DNA from: Clostridium sp. HBUAS56010 | GTDB taxonomy: Bacteria; Bacillota; Clostridia; Lachnospirales; Lachnospiraceae | Assembly (NCBI RefSeq): GCF_007115105.1 | Contig: NZ_SULJ01000004.1 | Coordinates: 215,727 to 279,726, forward strand | Length of the DNA stretch: 64,000 nt | Direction: 5' to 3' | Part shown: one piece after another, positions 8,074 to 17,206 of the stretch | How positions within the stretch are numbered: the stretch's first letter is position 1 | Layout of the letters: each line of letters opens with the position of its first letter | Position numbers and translations under genes: made by a program | Notes under the pieces: model-generated | Databases searched by the model: none | What the model saw: only the letters and a program-made list of their open reading frames with translations | Told to the model about the DNA's origin: nothing

Positions 8074-9877
8074 CTAATTTCAGTACGCTCATAAATGCCT
8101 TCTGCGGTATCTCTACATTACCGATCTGGCGCATACGTTTTTTACCTTCTTTCTGTTTTTCAAGAAGTTTTTTCTTTCGTGATATATCGCCGCCGTAACA
8201 TTTTGCAAGAACATCTTTTCTCATTGCCTTCACAGTCTCACGGGCAATAATCTTTCCGCCCACGGCTGACTGTATGGGAATCTCAAAAAGCTGTCTTGGA
8301 ATCTCATTCTTTAACTTCTCACACATTCTTCTTCCTCTGTCATAGGCAGATTCTGCATGGACGATAAAGGAAAGGGCATCCACTTCTTCCTTGTTCACCA
8401 GAATGTCCAGTTTAACCAGTTCCGAACGTTCATAGCCTTTCAGTTCGTAATCAAAGGAAGCGTAGCCTTTGGAACGGGATTTTAAAGCATCAAAGAAATC
8501 GTAGATAATCTCATTGAGAGGCAGTTCATACCTTAAAAGTGCCCTTGTTGTCTCCATGTATTCCATGCCAAGATATACCCCCCTGCGTTCCTGGCACAAG
8601 GTCATGATGGCACCCACATACTCTGTAGTTACCATGATCTCTGCCTTGACAATGGGTTCTTCCATGTATTCAATCTCGGTTGGGTCAGGAAGATTAGATG
8701 GATTGGTAAGCTCCATCATCTCGCCATTTCTCTTATATACACGGTACACAACACTGGGGGCTGTGGTTACAAGATCTAAATTATATTCCCGTTCCAGACG
8801 TTCCTGAATTACTTCCAGATGCAGAAGTCCCAGAAATCCGCAGCGGAACCCAAAACCAAGTGCCAGAGATGTCTCTGGTTCAAAAAACAGGGATGCATCG
8901 TTTAGCTGAAGCTTCTCGAGTGCCTCACGCAGATCGTTATAGCGCGCCCCGTCCGCCGGATAAAGTCCGCAGTAAACCATGGAGGTAACCTTCTTATATC
9001 CTGGAAGAGGAGTGGTACAGGGTCTGTCCGCATGAGTGATGGTATCTCCAACGGCAGTATCCTTTACATTCTTTATGCTGGCTGCCAGATAGCCTACCAT
9101 GCCGGCACTCAGCTGATCACAGGGGATAAACTGACCGGCACCGAAATATCCGACTTCCACCACGTCCTCCACCGCACCGGTTGCCATCATACGCACTTTG
9201 TCCCCTTTTTTCAGTGTTCCTTCCTTTACACGGAAAAACACAATAACGCCCTTATAGGAATCATAAAAAGAGTCAAAGATCAGAGCCTGCAAAGGGGCAT
9301 CAGGGTCTCCCTCAGGCGCAGGAATCTTCTCCACAATGGCATCTAACACAGCTTCCACATTCAGTCCGGTCTTTGCAGAGATCCTTGGTGCATCATGGGC
9401 CTCAATTCCGATTACATCTTCAATCTCCTGCACAACCCGCTCAGGATCGGCACTTGGAAGATCAATCTTATTGAGAACCGGAAATACATCAAGGTTATGA
9501 TCCAGAGCCATATACACATTGGCAAGGGTCTGGGCTTCAATTCCCTGAGAAGCATCTACAACTAAAATTGCACCGTCACAGGCTGCAAGGCTTCGGGAAA
9601 CCTCATAGTTGAAATCCACATGACCCGGGGTATCAATCATATTAAAAATATATTCTTCGCCGCTTTTTGTCTTATAAATGGTACGGACAGTCTGGGCTTT
9701 GATGGTAATTCCCCTCTCCCGTTCCAAGTCCATATTATCGAGAACCTGTGCCTGCATCTCCCTGCTGGTCAGCAGTCCGGTCTTTTCTATAATCCTGTCT
9801 GCAAGGGTTGACTTCCCGTGATCAATATGAGCGATAATACAAAAATTTCGTATCTTATTCTGCTGGACAACTGCCAT
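8063..9877 (-). CDS. lepA: elongation factor 4 (LepA), ribosome back-translocase GTPase
   Basis: 604 residues, full length for the family. The GTPase domain has the P-loop AHIDHGKST (about 16-24), the switch-II region DTPGHVDF and the NKID base-specificity motif. EF-G-like domains II, III and V follow, and the LepA-specific C-terminal domain ends in '[27 protein letters not shown]'-type basic helices with MSVLKLD. LepA acts on stalled or mis-translocated ribosomes in the cytoplasm. It lies between spoIIP and hemW, as in many clostridia. A promoter with TTGACG-18-TATAGA lies 41 nt upstream. Confidence 0.97.
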   Translation of the reverse strand: MAVVQQNKIRNFCIIAHIDHGKSTLADRIIEKTGLLTSREMQAQVLDNMDLERERGITIKAQTVRTIYKTKSGEEYIFNMIDTPGHVDFNYEVSRSLAACDGAILVVDASQGIEAQTLANVYMALDHNLDVFPVLNKIDLPSADPERVVQEIEDVIGIEAHDAPRISAKTGLNVEAVLDAIVEKIPAPEGDPDAPLQALIFDSFYDSYKGVIVFFRVKEGTLKKGDKVRMMATGAVEDVVEVGYFGAGQFIPCDQLSAGMVGYLAASIKNVKDTAVGDTITHADRPCTTPLPGYKKVTSMVYCGLYPADGARYNDLREALEKLQLNDASLFFEPETSLALGFGFRCGFLGLLHLEVIQERLEREYNLDLVTTAPSVVYRVYKRNGEMMELTNPSNLPDPTEIEYMEEPIVKAEIMVTTEYVGAIMTLCQERRGVYLGMEYMETTRALLRYELPLNEIIYDFFDALKSRSKGYASFDYELKGYERSELVKLDILVNKEEVDALSFIVHAESAYDRGRRMCEKLKNEIPRQLFEIPIQSAVGGKIIARETVKAMRKDVLAKCYGGDISRKKKLLEKQKEGKKRMRQIGNVEIPQKAFMSVLKLDDE

Positions 9878-9917
9878 AAAGTAACTCCTCTTTTCTGATG
9901 TTTCTAAATAAATTATA

Positions 9918-9947
9918 TCTATAAAAATATACCATTAAAACCGTCAA
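9918..9947 (-). promoter_or_regulatory. probable sigma-A promoter of lepA-hemW
   Basis: Minus strand TTGACG (9942-9947), 18-nt spacer, TATAGA (9918-9923), in the 104-nt gap between spoIIP and lepA. Confidence 0.55.
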
Positions 9948-9981
9948 TTGTCCACTGGGAAAGCATTTCGCCTGCTTTTCT

Positions 9982-11325
9982 TTAGTTTCCCTGGAGTACC
10001 ATATCGAGAACTTCTGCCAAAGGTTCCATGGCATTTAATGCCTCATCATAGGAATTGGTCTGGGCACCAACTTCAATTAAAGTAGATCTTGCCCTTAAAT
10101 GCTGATTATAGCGAAGCCCTTTTATGTAGATTTTACGGGTCAGACCAGGAAAGTAGGCGGCGGAATCAAGCTGAAGCTGAAAACTGAATGCAAGATTTTT
10201 TGTCCGGTAAGGATTCGGCAGATACTCAATGGGACCTTCCGGTGTCATGCTGACGCCATTAAAAAACATGATAGGTGCCGTTTGTTTCCCGTTTACCTGA
10301 TTGACCATATGAAGGCTTTCGTTTACTCCATCCCGGTGAATATCCAGAATCACTTCTATGGAAGGATTCTCCTGGAGGATTCCTGAAATTCCATCTAAGG
10401 CATACGTATACGCTTTATTCCGGTCCAGTTTCCCATTTTGCAGATCGTACACCGAAGTATCATGTATTACATGATATCCTTTGTCTGTCAAAAGTTGGGT
10501 TAAATAGGTTCCTACTCCAACAACCGTTGCTTCTGGTTTATCTGGTCCATGATCAGAATACTCCTCCTGGGAGTGGGTGTGGTAAATTAATATCTGGGGT
10601 TTATCATTGCCGGTTTCCAAGGTGAAATCCTCTGCCAGAAATTGATCTGCTTTCATCATATCTCTGGGTGCAGTGGTTGAGGTGTGGACATTGTAAAAAT
10701 GTTTCATCATAAAATCATAGTCAGCAAGCTGCTCTTTTAAATAGGTAGTTCCTACGATGGGCCAGATACTGCTTGCAGCACAGGTAAGTGCTTCATCCTT
10801 TCCTTCTTTCACGGTCTTATTATGAAGCGGAGTTTTCTCTTCTGTATTTTCTGCGGTTACATTTGTCCCTGCATTAACAGAACCATCCTCCCCGCTTTCT
10901 TCCCCTCCATCATAAAGAAGAAAACTGTGTTCTTCATAGAATTTCCCCCTCTCCAGATATGCACGATAAGAGGGGTCTTCTTCCTTGTAATCCCTATCCT
11001 TGTTTTTGTCTGTATCCGCATAGCGGTAAAGAGGGGACTGATTTAAAAAGAAATGAAAGATGGCACTTCCAACGGATTTGTTTTCCGGAACCTTCTCCCT
11101 GCTGCCAACCTTCTCATCCCATACGACTGCCGGGTATTGATGCCGCCAGATATAGGAAAGCCCTAAACCAGCCCCCTCTTTTATTAACGCTTCTGCCTTA
11201 CCCGGGTCCGCCTTTTTCCCAGTTTCTGAAACTTCTCTTATACTTAAGAAAACGGCCAGAATCAGGCTTACCGCAATCATCATGATTTTTATTACTTTGT
11301 TCAAAAAATTGTTATTCTTATTCAT
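9982..11325 (-). CDS. spoIIP: stage II sporulation protein P (SpoIIP), engulfment peptidoglycan hydrolase
   Basis: 447 residues with one N-terminal membrane segment (about 9-27, VIKIMMIAVSLILAVFLSI). A long variable extracytoplasmic region (about 30-230) leads into the SpoIIP amidase/endopeptidase domain. Conserved features are 'ILIYHTHSQEEYSD' with the metal-binding HxH, 'ILDIHRDGV' and 'LIEVGAQTNSYDEA'. In the SpoIIDMP complex this enzyme cleaves peptidoglycan so the mother-cell membrane can move around the forespore. It is next to gpr, the normal spore-gene pairing in this group. A sporulation sigma promoter was looked for and not convincingly seen. Confidence 0.95.
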   Translation of the reverse strand: MNKNNNFLNKVIKIMMIAVSLILAVFLSIREVSETGKKADPGKAEALIKEGAGLGLSYIWRHQYPAVVWDEKVGSREKVPENKSVGSAIFHFFLNQSPLYRYADTDKNKDRDYKEEDPSYRAYLERGKFYEEHSFLLYDGGEESGEDGSVNAGTNVTAENTEEKTPLHNKTVKEGKDEALTCAASSIWPIVGTTYLKEQLADYDFMMKHFYNVHTSTTAPRDMMKADQFLAEDFTLETGNDKPQILIYHTHSQEEYSDHGPDKPEATVVGVGTYLTQLLTDKGYHVIHDTSVYDLQNGKLDRNKAYTYALDGISGILQENPSIEVILDIHRDGVNESLHMVNQVNGKQTAPIMFFNGVSMTPEGPIEYLPNPYRTKNLAFSFQLQLDSAAYFPGLTRKIYIKGLRYNQHLRARSTLIEVGAQTNSYDEALNAMEPLAEVLDMVLQGN

Positions 11326-11380
11326 AGCCGCCTTCCTGCATAATCATTCTTAATATCCTATGCAGAAAGTCTGTCATTTA

Positions 11381-12358
11381 CTACGAATCTTCCTGTCCCA
11401 AAAATGCCATGTGAATGCCTTCTGAGATGGTAAAACTCAGTTGTTTCACTGTTTCATCAATGTCAGGCGGGGTTACATAGAGAGGACCAAATTCCGGTTC
11501 CAGCAATTCCTTAATCAGATTATACTGTTCATCGGAACTGAGATTGCCGATAAAATCACCCATTCCTTTTGTTTCCATGCTTTTTGACAGCGCTCCAATC
11601 ATAGCGGATACGGTATCGTGTACAATGGCTGCTGCCCCTACAACTGTAGGAACTCCGATTGCCATGACAGGAACACCAAGACTTTCTTTTGTCAGACTGT
11701 GTCTGTGGTTGCCAACACCTGATCCGGGATGAATTCCTGTGTCCGTAAGCTGAATGGTTGTCCCCAGACGTTTTACACTTCTTGCCGCTAACGCGTCAAT
11801 GGCAATAATTAAGTCGGGTTTTGTCTCTTTTATAATTCCCTGTAGGATTTCAGCACTTTCCATCCCTGTCTGCGCCATAACTCCAGGAACAATGGCACTG
11901 ATTACCGGCATGCTTCTTCCTTCCCAGAAATCATCTCCATACTGGACTTTTAAATGCCTTGTTACCTGCAGATTATTCAGCACTCTGGGTCCAAGAGAAT
12001 CCGGAGTTACAGATGAATTGCCAAGTCCTGCCACCAGTACATGAAAATTTGATTTCTGGTAACTCTTTCCCTCCAGCAGGTGGCTGATCTGTCCTGCCAG
12101 TTCTTTGGAAACTTCTCTATGATAATCTTCATCTTTTAAGGAAAGCTCATCGGCTTCCAGTGTAATGTAGGTTCCAATGGGTTTCCCCATGGCTTTTTCC
12201 CCTTTTTTATCCAGAATTCTGACCTCAGTCATCTTAATCCGGCTGTCAGGTCTGTGCCATTCCCGCAGAGAAACACCGGATATCTCGCCTCCATCACCTG
12301 GGAAACTTTCTTTTTCTTCTACAGCAAGGTCTGTGCGCACTTCAAATGTGTTTTCCAT
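11381..12358 (-). CDS. gpr: germination protease GPR, degrades small acid-soluble spore proteins
   Basis: 325 residues, near the family norm. It starts MENTFEVRTDLAVEEKE. The segment FEVRTDLAVEE resembles the auto-cleavage/SASP-like recognition stretch of the GPR zymogen. Central motifs include 'VAGLGNSSVTPDSLGPRV', 'PGVMAQTGMESAEI', 'AIDALAARSV' and 'NHRHSLTKESLGVPVMAIGVPTVV', all typical of the A25 aspartic-type peptidase family. It acts in germinating spores to release amino acids from SASPs. It sits divergent from rpsT, separated by 177 nt, which is the standard clostridial arrangement. Confidence 0.96.
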   Translation of the reverse strand: MENTFEVRTDLAVEEKESFPGDGGEISGVSLREWHRPDSRIKMTEVRILDKKGEKAMGKPIGTYITLEADELSLKDEDYHREVSKELAGQISHLLEGKSYQKSNFHVLVAGLGNSSVTPDSLGPRVLNNLQVTRHLKVQYGDDFWEGRSMPVISAIVPGVMAQTGMESAEILQGIIKETKPDLIIAIDALAARSVKRLGTTIQLTDTGIHPGSGVGNHRHSLTKESLGVPVMAIGVPTVVGAAAIVHDTVSAMIGALSKSMETKGMGDFIGNLSSDEQYNLIKELLEPEFGPLYVTPPDIDETVKQLSFTISEGIHMAFLGQEDS

Positions 12359-12416
12359 TTCTTCCTCCTTTCCAGCTATTCTTAGGTATTTTCTGCAAAA
12401 AAGCAGGAATTATGTA

Positions 12417-12445
12417 TTGACATCTGGTGTAAAATTCGTTAGAAT
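12417..12445 (+). promoter_or_regulatory. sigma-A promoter of rpsT
   Basis: TTGACA (12417-12422), 17-nt spacer, TAGAAT (12440-12445), about 90 nt before the rpsT start. Confidence 0.8.
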
Positions 12446-12535
12446 ACAAAGGTATGTTTACATTGAACTGTCCGTGTCCAGGCTTTGATGCAAAACAAAG
12501 AATAATCATATATCATTTTATTGGAGGTGTACAGA

Positions 12536-12799
12536 TTGGCTAACATTAAATCTGCAAAGAAAAGAATTTTAGTAAACGAAACAAAAGCTGCTAGAAACAA
12601 AGCGATCAGATCCAAAGTGAGAACATCTATCAAGAAGGTAGAAGCTGCAATTACTGCCGGTGACAAGGCTGCTGCACAGGCTCAGTTACTCAGCACTATC
12701 ACAGATATTGATAAGGCTGCTACAAAGGGCGTATATCATAAAAACAACGCTTCCAGAAAAGTATCCAGAATCACAAAAGCTGTTAACGCTATGGCTTAA
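12536..12799 (+). CDS. rpsT: 30S ribosomal protein S20
   Basis: 87 residues, the normal S20 length. The TTG start at 12536 is chosen over the in-frame TTG at 12521 because it gives the family N-terminus MANIKSAKKRILVNE and has TTGGAGGTG as ribosome-binding site about 8 nt upstream. The rest is lysine- and alanine-rich helix, closing with HKNNASRKVSRITKAVNAM. S20 binds 16S rRNA early in 30S assembly. It is monocistronic, with a strong promoter and an intrinsic terminator. The tailocin cluster begins directly after it. Confidence 0.97.
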   Translation: MANIKSAKKRILVNETKAARNKAIRSKVRTSIKKVEAAITAGDKAAAQAQLLSTITDIDKAATKGVYHKNNASRKVSRITKAVNAMA

Positions 12800-12817
12800 T
12801 TTATAGAAAAGACTTTT

Positions 12818-12853
12818 ATCCCGTTCAGACTAACCCGCTGGATGGGATTTTTT
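12818..12853 (+). terminator. rpsT intrinsic terminator
   Basis: ATCCCGTTCAG (12818-12828) pairs, with two G-U pairs, to CTGGATGGGAT (12838-12848), followed by TTTTTTG. Confidence 0.8.
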
Positions 12854-12895
12854 GTTATACTTTTATGTGGGATATTTTTTTAGTTCATAGAGAAA

Positions 12896-12940
12896 GCGGG
12901 ACCGTTTTTGTCTTTACAAACCGGACTCCCGCCTTTTTTA
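12896..12940. terminator. probable bidirectional terminator between rpsT and tailocin lysis genes
   Basis: GCGGGA (12896-12901) pairs with TCCCGC (12927-12932), extended by CCG/CGG pairs, and is followed on the plus side by CTTTTTTA. Its minus-strand tail TTTCTC is weaker, but it lies directly after the amidase stop. Confidence 0.6.
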
Positions 12941-12960
12941 TTCTTTTTTATTAAATTTTT

Positions 12961-13791
12961 TTATCCCATTCGAAACGCACCTTTTTCGTCTGTTTTTACA
13001 ATCAGGCTCCCCTCAAACATGCTTCCGTCTTCTGTTACCCGATACAAGTCATCTTTCCACACAACCCACTGGTTCACTGCCATGGAACCATCGTCTGACA
13101 GATAATACCATTTTCCATCAGAACCTGTTTTCCAGGTATTTTTCACCATATGTCCGGCACCGTCAAACCAGTACCACTTCTCTCCGTCCTGATACCAGTC
13201 ATTGGTTACTGGATTACCTGTGTCTCCCAGATAAAATCTCCAACCGCCCTCTTCTTCTCTCCAGCCTGATTTTACCTCCGTTGCAAGAACCAGACTTTCT
13301 TTAAAACCGTTCCATGTATGTCTGGTCTGATTGTAGACATAAGGGTTGGGGCAGATTTTTCCGGTTACATCGTAATGTCTGATTACATGATCTTCTTTTA
13401 CTCCATATTTTTTCATAAGTTCTGCAGTCAATTCCTTTGCAGCTCTTACGGTGGCATCTTCAAAGTACCAGTCTTTACTGGTATCGGTCTGAACCCCTTT
13501 ATTTCTCACACATAATTCTACGGAAAGGCTATTGCTGTTTCTGCATTCTTTGTGTCTGTATGATTTCGCACCACAGTGCCATGCGATATTTTTGTCTTCC
13601 ACAGACTGCCAGATCTCTCCGTTAAATCCTACAAAATAGTGGGCACTGGCTCCAATGTATCTGGAAGCATAATATTTACAGTTAGCTTCTGCACCGCCTA
13701 AGGCGCCCACATAGTGAATCACAATATATTTGATACGGTCAATATCACCGTTTGAATAGTTATACGGGGTTAATAATTGGTGAATCTCCAT
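12961..13791 (-). CDS. N-acetylmuramoyl-L-alanine amidase with cell-wall-binding repeats (tailocin endolysin)
   Basis: 276 residues from the ATG at 13791, which follows GGAGGGGG 7 nt upstream. An in-frame start 78 nt further up has no such site and would extend into the preceding gene. Residues about 1-150 form an Amidase_2 (PGRP-like) domain: zinc-ligand H in 'YIVIHYVGA', 'HYFVGFNGEIWQSVEDKNIAWHCGA' and 'HVIRHYDVTGKICPNP'. The C-terminal 80 residues are choline-binding-type repeats (GWRFYLGDTGNPVTNDWY, KWYWFDGAGHMVKNTW, KWYYLSDDGSMAVNQW). It hydrolyses the MurNAc-L-Ala bond and releases particles from the producer. It is the last gene of the cluster, downstream of the holin. The wall-binding module is of the same type as that in the surface protein at 3597-5249. 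Confidence 0.93.
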   Translation of the reverse strand: MEIHQLLTPYNYSNGDIDRIKYIVIHYVGALGGAEANCKYYASRYIGASAHYFVGFNGEIWQSVEDKNIAWHCGAKSYRHKECRNSNSLSVELCVRNKGVQTDTSKDWYFEDATVRAAKELTAELMKKYGVKEDHVIRHYDVTGKICPNPYVYNQTRHTWNGFKESLVLATEVKSGWREEEGGWRFYLGDTGNPVTNDWYQDGEKWYWFDGAGHMVKNTWKTGSDGKWYYLSDDGSMAVNQWVVWKDDLYRVTEDGSMFEGSLIVKTDEKGAFRMG

Positions 13792-13792
13792 G

Positions 13793-13948
13793 CTATACCC
13801 CCTCCTTTCTTCCTGAAAAGCCCATCTCATCGGGATTAAAGGACTCCCGGAAACGCTTGATTTCCTCATAATCGGAGTCCTTTAAGTTTTCCTGAATTCC
13901 CATCAGTTCCAGACGGGGCATATCCTTGGTCGCCTGACTTTTTACCAT
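13793..13948 (-). CDS. small conserved protein between holin and amidase
   Basis: A 51-residue frame starting MVKSQATKDMPRLELMG and ending GRKEGV, followed one base after its stop by the amidase ATG; the amidase ribosome-binding site lies in its last codons. An upstream AAGGTGAG site supports the start. It is charged and has no membrane segment or signal peptide. I do not recognise a family. Its place in the lysis cassette suggests a lysis or packaging-control role, which is only an inference. Confidence 0.6.
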   Translation of the reverse strand: MVKSQATKDMPRLELMGIQENLKDSDYEEIKRFRESFNPDEMGFSGRKEGV

Positions 13949-14032
13949 ATTTCTCACCTTGTCCTTTCCATAATATCTATAGTCTATGATATGAAAAGAA
14001 AGGAAAGAATGTCCGTCATGGATTGGTACAGG

Positions 14033-14452
14033 CTATTTTGATACCTCTGATTTCTGGTTTAAAATATCTATGGCTTTTATAAGAACTGATGGAAGAGGAA
14101 TTCCCATAAGACCTGCGTTTTCTACCACAGATATCAGTTCATTTACCATAAAGCCGATGACCACTGTGTCCCTTATGTAGGTTGTCCCGATTGATAAGTC
14201 AAGCCGATGGGCGATTAAGACAAATACCAGGGTCATACTTTTTTTACATAATCCTTTCCAGCCGGCTTTTGATTCCAAAGTTCCGGTTTCGGTTTTGGTG
14301 CTGCTATGAAATACTCCTGCAACTGCCAGACCGGAAAGAAAATCAATTGCCATGAAAAGAATTAATGTGGCAATGCTGGTGTCCCAGCCGCCGAATAGAG
14401 CGGTTGTCAGGCTGCCTATTATGCCTGCGGCTGTGCAGATAATATTTTTCAT
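14033..14452 (-). CDS. phage holin, toxin-secretion/phage-lysis family
   Basis: 139 residues when started at the ATG at 14452, which has GAGG 9 nt upstream. The longer TTG start (14467) and an ATG at 14458 are badly spaced from it. Three hydrophobic segments are visible (about 4-22, 26-46 and 69-86 plus a further weak one), and the 'SATLILFMAIDFLSGLAVAG' and 'SKAGWKGLCKKSMTLVFVLIAHRLD' patterns fit the holin_4_1 (PF05105) family. It makes membrane lesions that let the amidase reach the wall. It overlaps nothing but starts 12 nt after the XkdX stop. Confidence 0.88.
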   Translation of the reverse strand: MKNIICTAAGIIGSLTTALFGGWDTSIATLILFMAIDFLSGLAVAGVFHSSTKTETGTLESKAGWKGLCKKSMTLVFVLIAHRLDLSIGTTYIRDTVVIGFMVNELISVVENAGLMGIPLPSVLIKAIDILNQKSEVSK

Positions 14453-14463
14453 TATCATATTCC

Positions 14464-14604
14464 TCAATCTTTCTTATAAATTTTTCCTGTGATCTCCCGG
14501 TACTCGTCCGCTGTGATCCATTTATCTACTGCGTTCCATACCCAATTTATGGACCATAATTTTGCTGTGTAAAAATCCTTTACCTTATTAAAATTTTTGC
14601 TCAT
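14464..14604 (-). CDS. XkdX family small tail-cluster protein
   Basis: 46 residues, starting MSKNFNKVKDFYTAKLW and ending EYREITGKIYKKD. A GGAGGTACCTC ribosome-binding site lies just upstream. The aromatic N-terminal half and the closing 'I-T-x-x-E-Y-x-E-I-T-G' are the signature of XkdX-like proteins, which are regularly found between tail fibre genes and the holin in PBSX-like phages. Its start overlaps the end of the preceding frame by 17 nt and it precedes the holin by 12 nt. Molecular role unknown. Confidence 0.8.
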   Translation of the reverse strand: MSKNFNKVKDFYTAKLWSINWVWNAVDKWITADEYREITGKIYKKD

Positions 14605-15057
14605 GAGGTACCTCCGTTTCTACTCCTGAGAGCATTTGCAAATATGCTATTTGAGCATTCAAACTGGTGATCTGTTTCTGCTGTGTATTTACCTTATCTT
14701 CCATACTCGGGGTCCTGTACTCAACGATGACAACCTCACCCATGACTTCTTTGTTTCTGGTTGCAGTGTTTCCGTTTTCTTCGGTTTCCCGTACTGATTC
14801 AATCCCAATTGGGAAAGATGATTGTAAGGACATTTGACCAGTATACACTAGGTTGCCCTGTTTCCATTCTTCTACACCGTTCGCATCGTATTTTGTAACG
14901 GTAGTATTTTCGGAGAGATTTTTATGTATATCCGTCACCTCATTTGATCCGATGATGATAGCGACCTTGGGGTATATCCACTTAAATTATTTAGGCTGCA
15001 ACTTCCTTTTGCAATATTATAAATCTTATTTCCTACCTTAATTGTTTCATATTTCAT
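14588..15057 (-). pseudogene. tail-cluster gene split by a -1 frameshift (about 156-residue product if joined)
   Basis: The first frame starts at ATG 15057 with an AGGAGA site and reads MKYETIKVGNKIYNIAKGSC, but ends at 14935 after 40 residues. The second frame, 14588-14938, has only a GTG start and no good ribosome-binding site. Reading it upstream through the end of the first frame gives VAIIIGSNEVTDIHKN. Joining at the CCCC tract (14969-14972) gives YTPKVAIIIGSNEV, which is smooth. So one C appears to be missing, or a -1 shift is needed. The C-terminus holds a coiled coil (KVNTQQKQITSLNAQIAYLQML). It lies between the fibre gene and XkdX, the usual place of tail-fibre accessory proteins. 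Mutation, sequencing error, slipped-strand phase variation and programmed frameshifting are all possible. Confidence 0.65.
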
Positions 15058-15073
15058 TAGTTATTCTCCTTTT

Positions 15074-17206
15074 TTATGAATTGGTTAGGTACGTGCAATT
15101 AAGTGAAAAACTATATCCTATCGGAAGATTAACCAATGGATAAATTTGTATATTACCATTTCTAATATAACACGATCCAATTTCATTAACTTGGCTAGGG
15201 CTCACAGCCGTATCAATAACAACTTCTTTTGGAAATCCATGTAATTGATATAGCACTCCTGCTGAAAGAGTTGTTATACATGAGAGATGTATGTTTATGG
15301 TTACCATTGCTGTACCACTCACGTTTCCATTCCTAATATAACCACCAGTATTGATCTTTCCCCAAGTACAAGATAATCCGGAGGAAATTATGGCTGATAT
15401 TTGCGTACCAGACTCATTGAAAAGCGCAGCTCCGCCACTGCGTACAATCCCATTAGTTGACCCTGGAGAGGTACCAATTACTTTTATAGTAGCGTCACCT
15501 AATGTTGAAATTCCTGTAGTATTACTGGAGCCTGTACAATCCCAAATATATCCACTAGAGTCCATAAACTCTATTGCTTTGTTTCTGAATGATAAATCAC
15601 AGTGATATAGTTTTATATGTATACCCTTAGAAGCATAAACACCAGTATTACTGGACGAGTTTGCTATTTGTAGATAGTGAAGATATACATCAGATGATGA
15701 TATAATAAAGACTGCCGAGACATTTGTAGTGTTTGAAAATTTAATACCCTTTACTGATATAGATGCTGTGCAATATGAAATATCCATTCTGTCCACAGTT
15801 ACAGAAGAGGAAATGACATCTGGGGATTTACTCGTAATGGTTAAGTATCCATTATAATAGCCTACCACATTCACAGATTCATCATAGACTCCGTTGGCAA
15901 CACTTATCACCACTTGATGACCGCCTAGATCTTTAGGAATCATCGTTAAGGCTTTTTGTATAGTTTTAAGGGGTTGTGCTTCTGTACCTGTTCCGAATTC
16001 ATCAGATCCTGTTGCAGAGACATACCATGTAGTATTGTACGGAAGTGTTCCAATAACCCCACCATAATGGCTAACTACTATACTGCTATTGCGTGCAGTA
16101 GTTTCAGTAGGGGTTATAGCAGACAAATCATTTTTTTGCCAGCTTACCTGAGAATTAAGCCTTAAAACAGTTCCAACTGCAAATCCACTTCCTGTAATTG
16201 TACCAAAATAACCAGTGGATGAAGCACTTAGGTAAATGGCAACGTCAGTATTACCTGTAAAAGTTATATTGCCAGTTGCATAAATTTTGCTGCATAAAGA
16301 TGCATAAAAAGATACTTCATGATCTGATGGATTAAAAGATCCAGTAAGCATAATGTTTATTTGTAGATAAGATGTCCATGAAGCATAATTAGTAACACTA
16401 ATCCACCGAGAAGTAATTGTATGAGAAGTTGTATCGAAACTCCTGCAAGTTAGAGTGGTCTTATTTACTATTATACTAGTTACTGTGATATCTCCACTTA
16501 ATAACAACTGTAATCCTCCAGTAAATCCAGAAATAACTAAATCTTCCGGGTAAGTTCCGCCAGCAACCACAACCGAAGCCGTATAGCCACTTAATGTCTT
16601 TGGAATTTTACTAAGCGCATATGTAATAGTTTTATACGGTGCAATCTCAGTACCATCCCCCTCGATATCACTTCCAGTAGTTGCAACATACACCGTCATG
16701 TCTGCTTCAAGAGGTTTGACGTGTTCCATAAACCTTTTAACCTTAGCCATGTAAACTTTCGCCGTCTCCCCTGCCTCAGGAATGGGATACTGTTCATTAC
16801 CTGTTTCCAGCGTTTCAATTACCGTCTCTGATATATCCCCACCTAAAGCCGCAACCTTCCCATTCCAGTCGCCTTTCTCCTTCTCCGTCACAAACCGGTG
16901 GGCTGCATCAGGAATAATATCCTTTGCTTTGCCGGAAAAAGCCACATCTTTCATTTCTGAAAACCACTTTTTTACTTTCCCATGAGTTGTAGATAGTGTT
17001 TCACCGGATTCAATGTTCTCTCTTAATACTTCCTCTTCAAATTCCGTAACAGCTTGGGAAGCATCTCCCGCTTTATCCAGTTTTGATTCATTCATCTCCG
17101 TAAGGGAATCATCCAAAGCATCCATTGTCTTGTTATATTCCCTGATGTCATAAAAATCGTCCGTTTCCGGCTTTAGAAATTTATAATTTTTTGTTTCATT
17201 CGCCAT
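15074..17206 (-). CDS. tail fibre / receptor-binding protein with tandem beta-helix domains
   Basis: 710 residues from the ATG at 17206 (GAGGTG 7 nt upstream). The longer in-frame start 15 nt up lacks a site. Residues 1-160 form a helical, phage-specific N-terminus (LKPETDDFYDIREYNKTMDALD), typical of clostridial fibre attachment regions. Two related units then begin at about 171 (TVYVATTGSDIEGDG, APYKTITYALSKIPK) and 392 (TTWYVSATGSDEFGTG, QPLKTIQKALTMIPK), each opening a right-handed beta-helix (DUF1565/pectate-lyase-like). It is expected at the baseplate and sets target range. The beta-helix part is visibly more AT-rich than the neighbouring baseplate genes, which fits modular exchange. 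It overlaps the upstream XkdU gene by 11 nt. Confidence 0.85.
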   Translation of the reverse strand: MANETKNYKFLKPETDDFYDIREYNKTMDALDDSLTEMNESKLDKAGDASQAVTEFEEEVLRENIESGETLSTTHGKVKKWFSEMKDVAFSGKAKDIIPDAAHRFVTEKEKGDWNGKVAALGGDISETVIETLETGNEQYPIPEAGETAKVYMAKVKRFMEHVKPLEADMTVYVATTGSDIEGDGTEIAPYKTITYALSKIPKTLSGYTASVVVAGGTYPEDLVISGFTGGLQLLLSGDITVTSIIVNKTTLTCRSFDTTSHTITSRWISVTNYASWTSYLQINIMLTGSFNPSDHEVSFYASLCSKIYATGNITFTGNTDVAIYLSASSTGYFGTITGSGFAVGTVLRLNSQVSWQKNDLSAITPTETTARNSSIVVSHYGGVIGTLPYNTTWYVSATGSDEFGTGTEAQPLKTIQKALTMIPKDLGGHQVVISVANGVYDESVNVVGYYNGYLTITSKSPDVISSSVTVDRMDISYCTASISVKGIKFSNTTNVSAVFIISSSDVYLHYLQIANSSSNTGVYASKGIHIKLYHCDLSFRNKAIEFMDSSGYIWDCTGSSNTTGISTLGDATIKVIGTSPGSTNGIVRSGGAALFNESGTQISAIISSGLSCTWGKINTGGYIRNGNVSGTAMVTINIHLSCITTLSAGVLYQLHGFPKEVVIDTAVSPSQVNEIGSCYIRNGNIQIYPLVNLPIGYSFSLNCTYLTNS

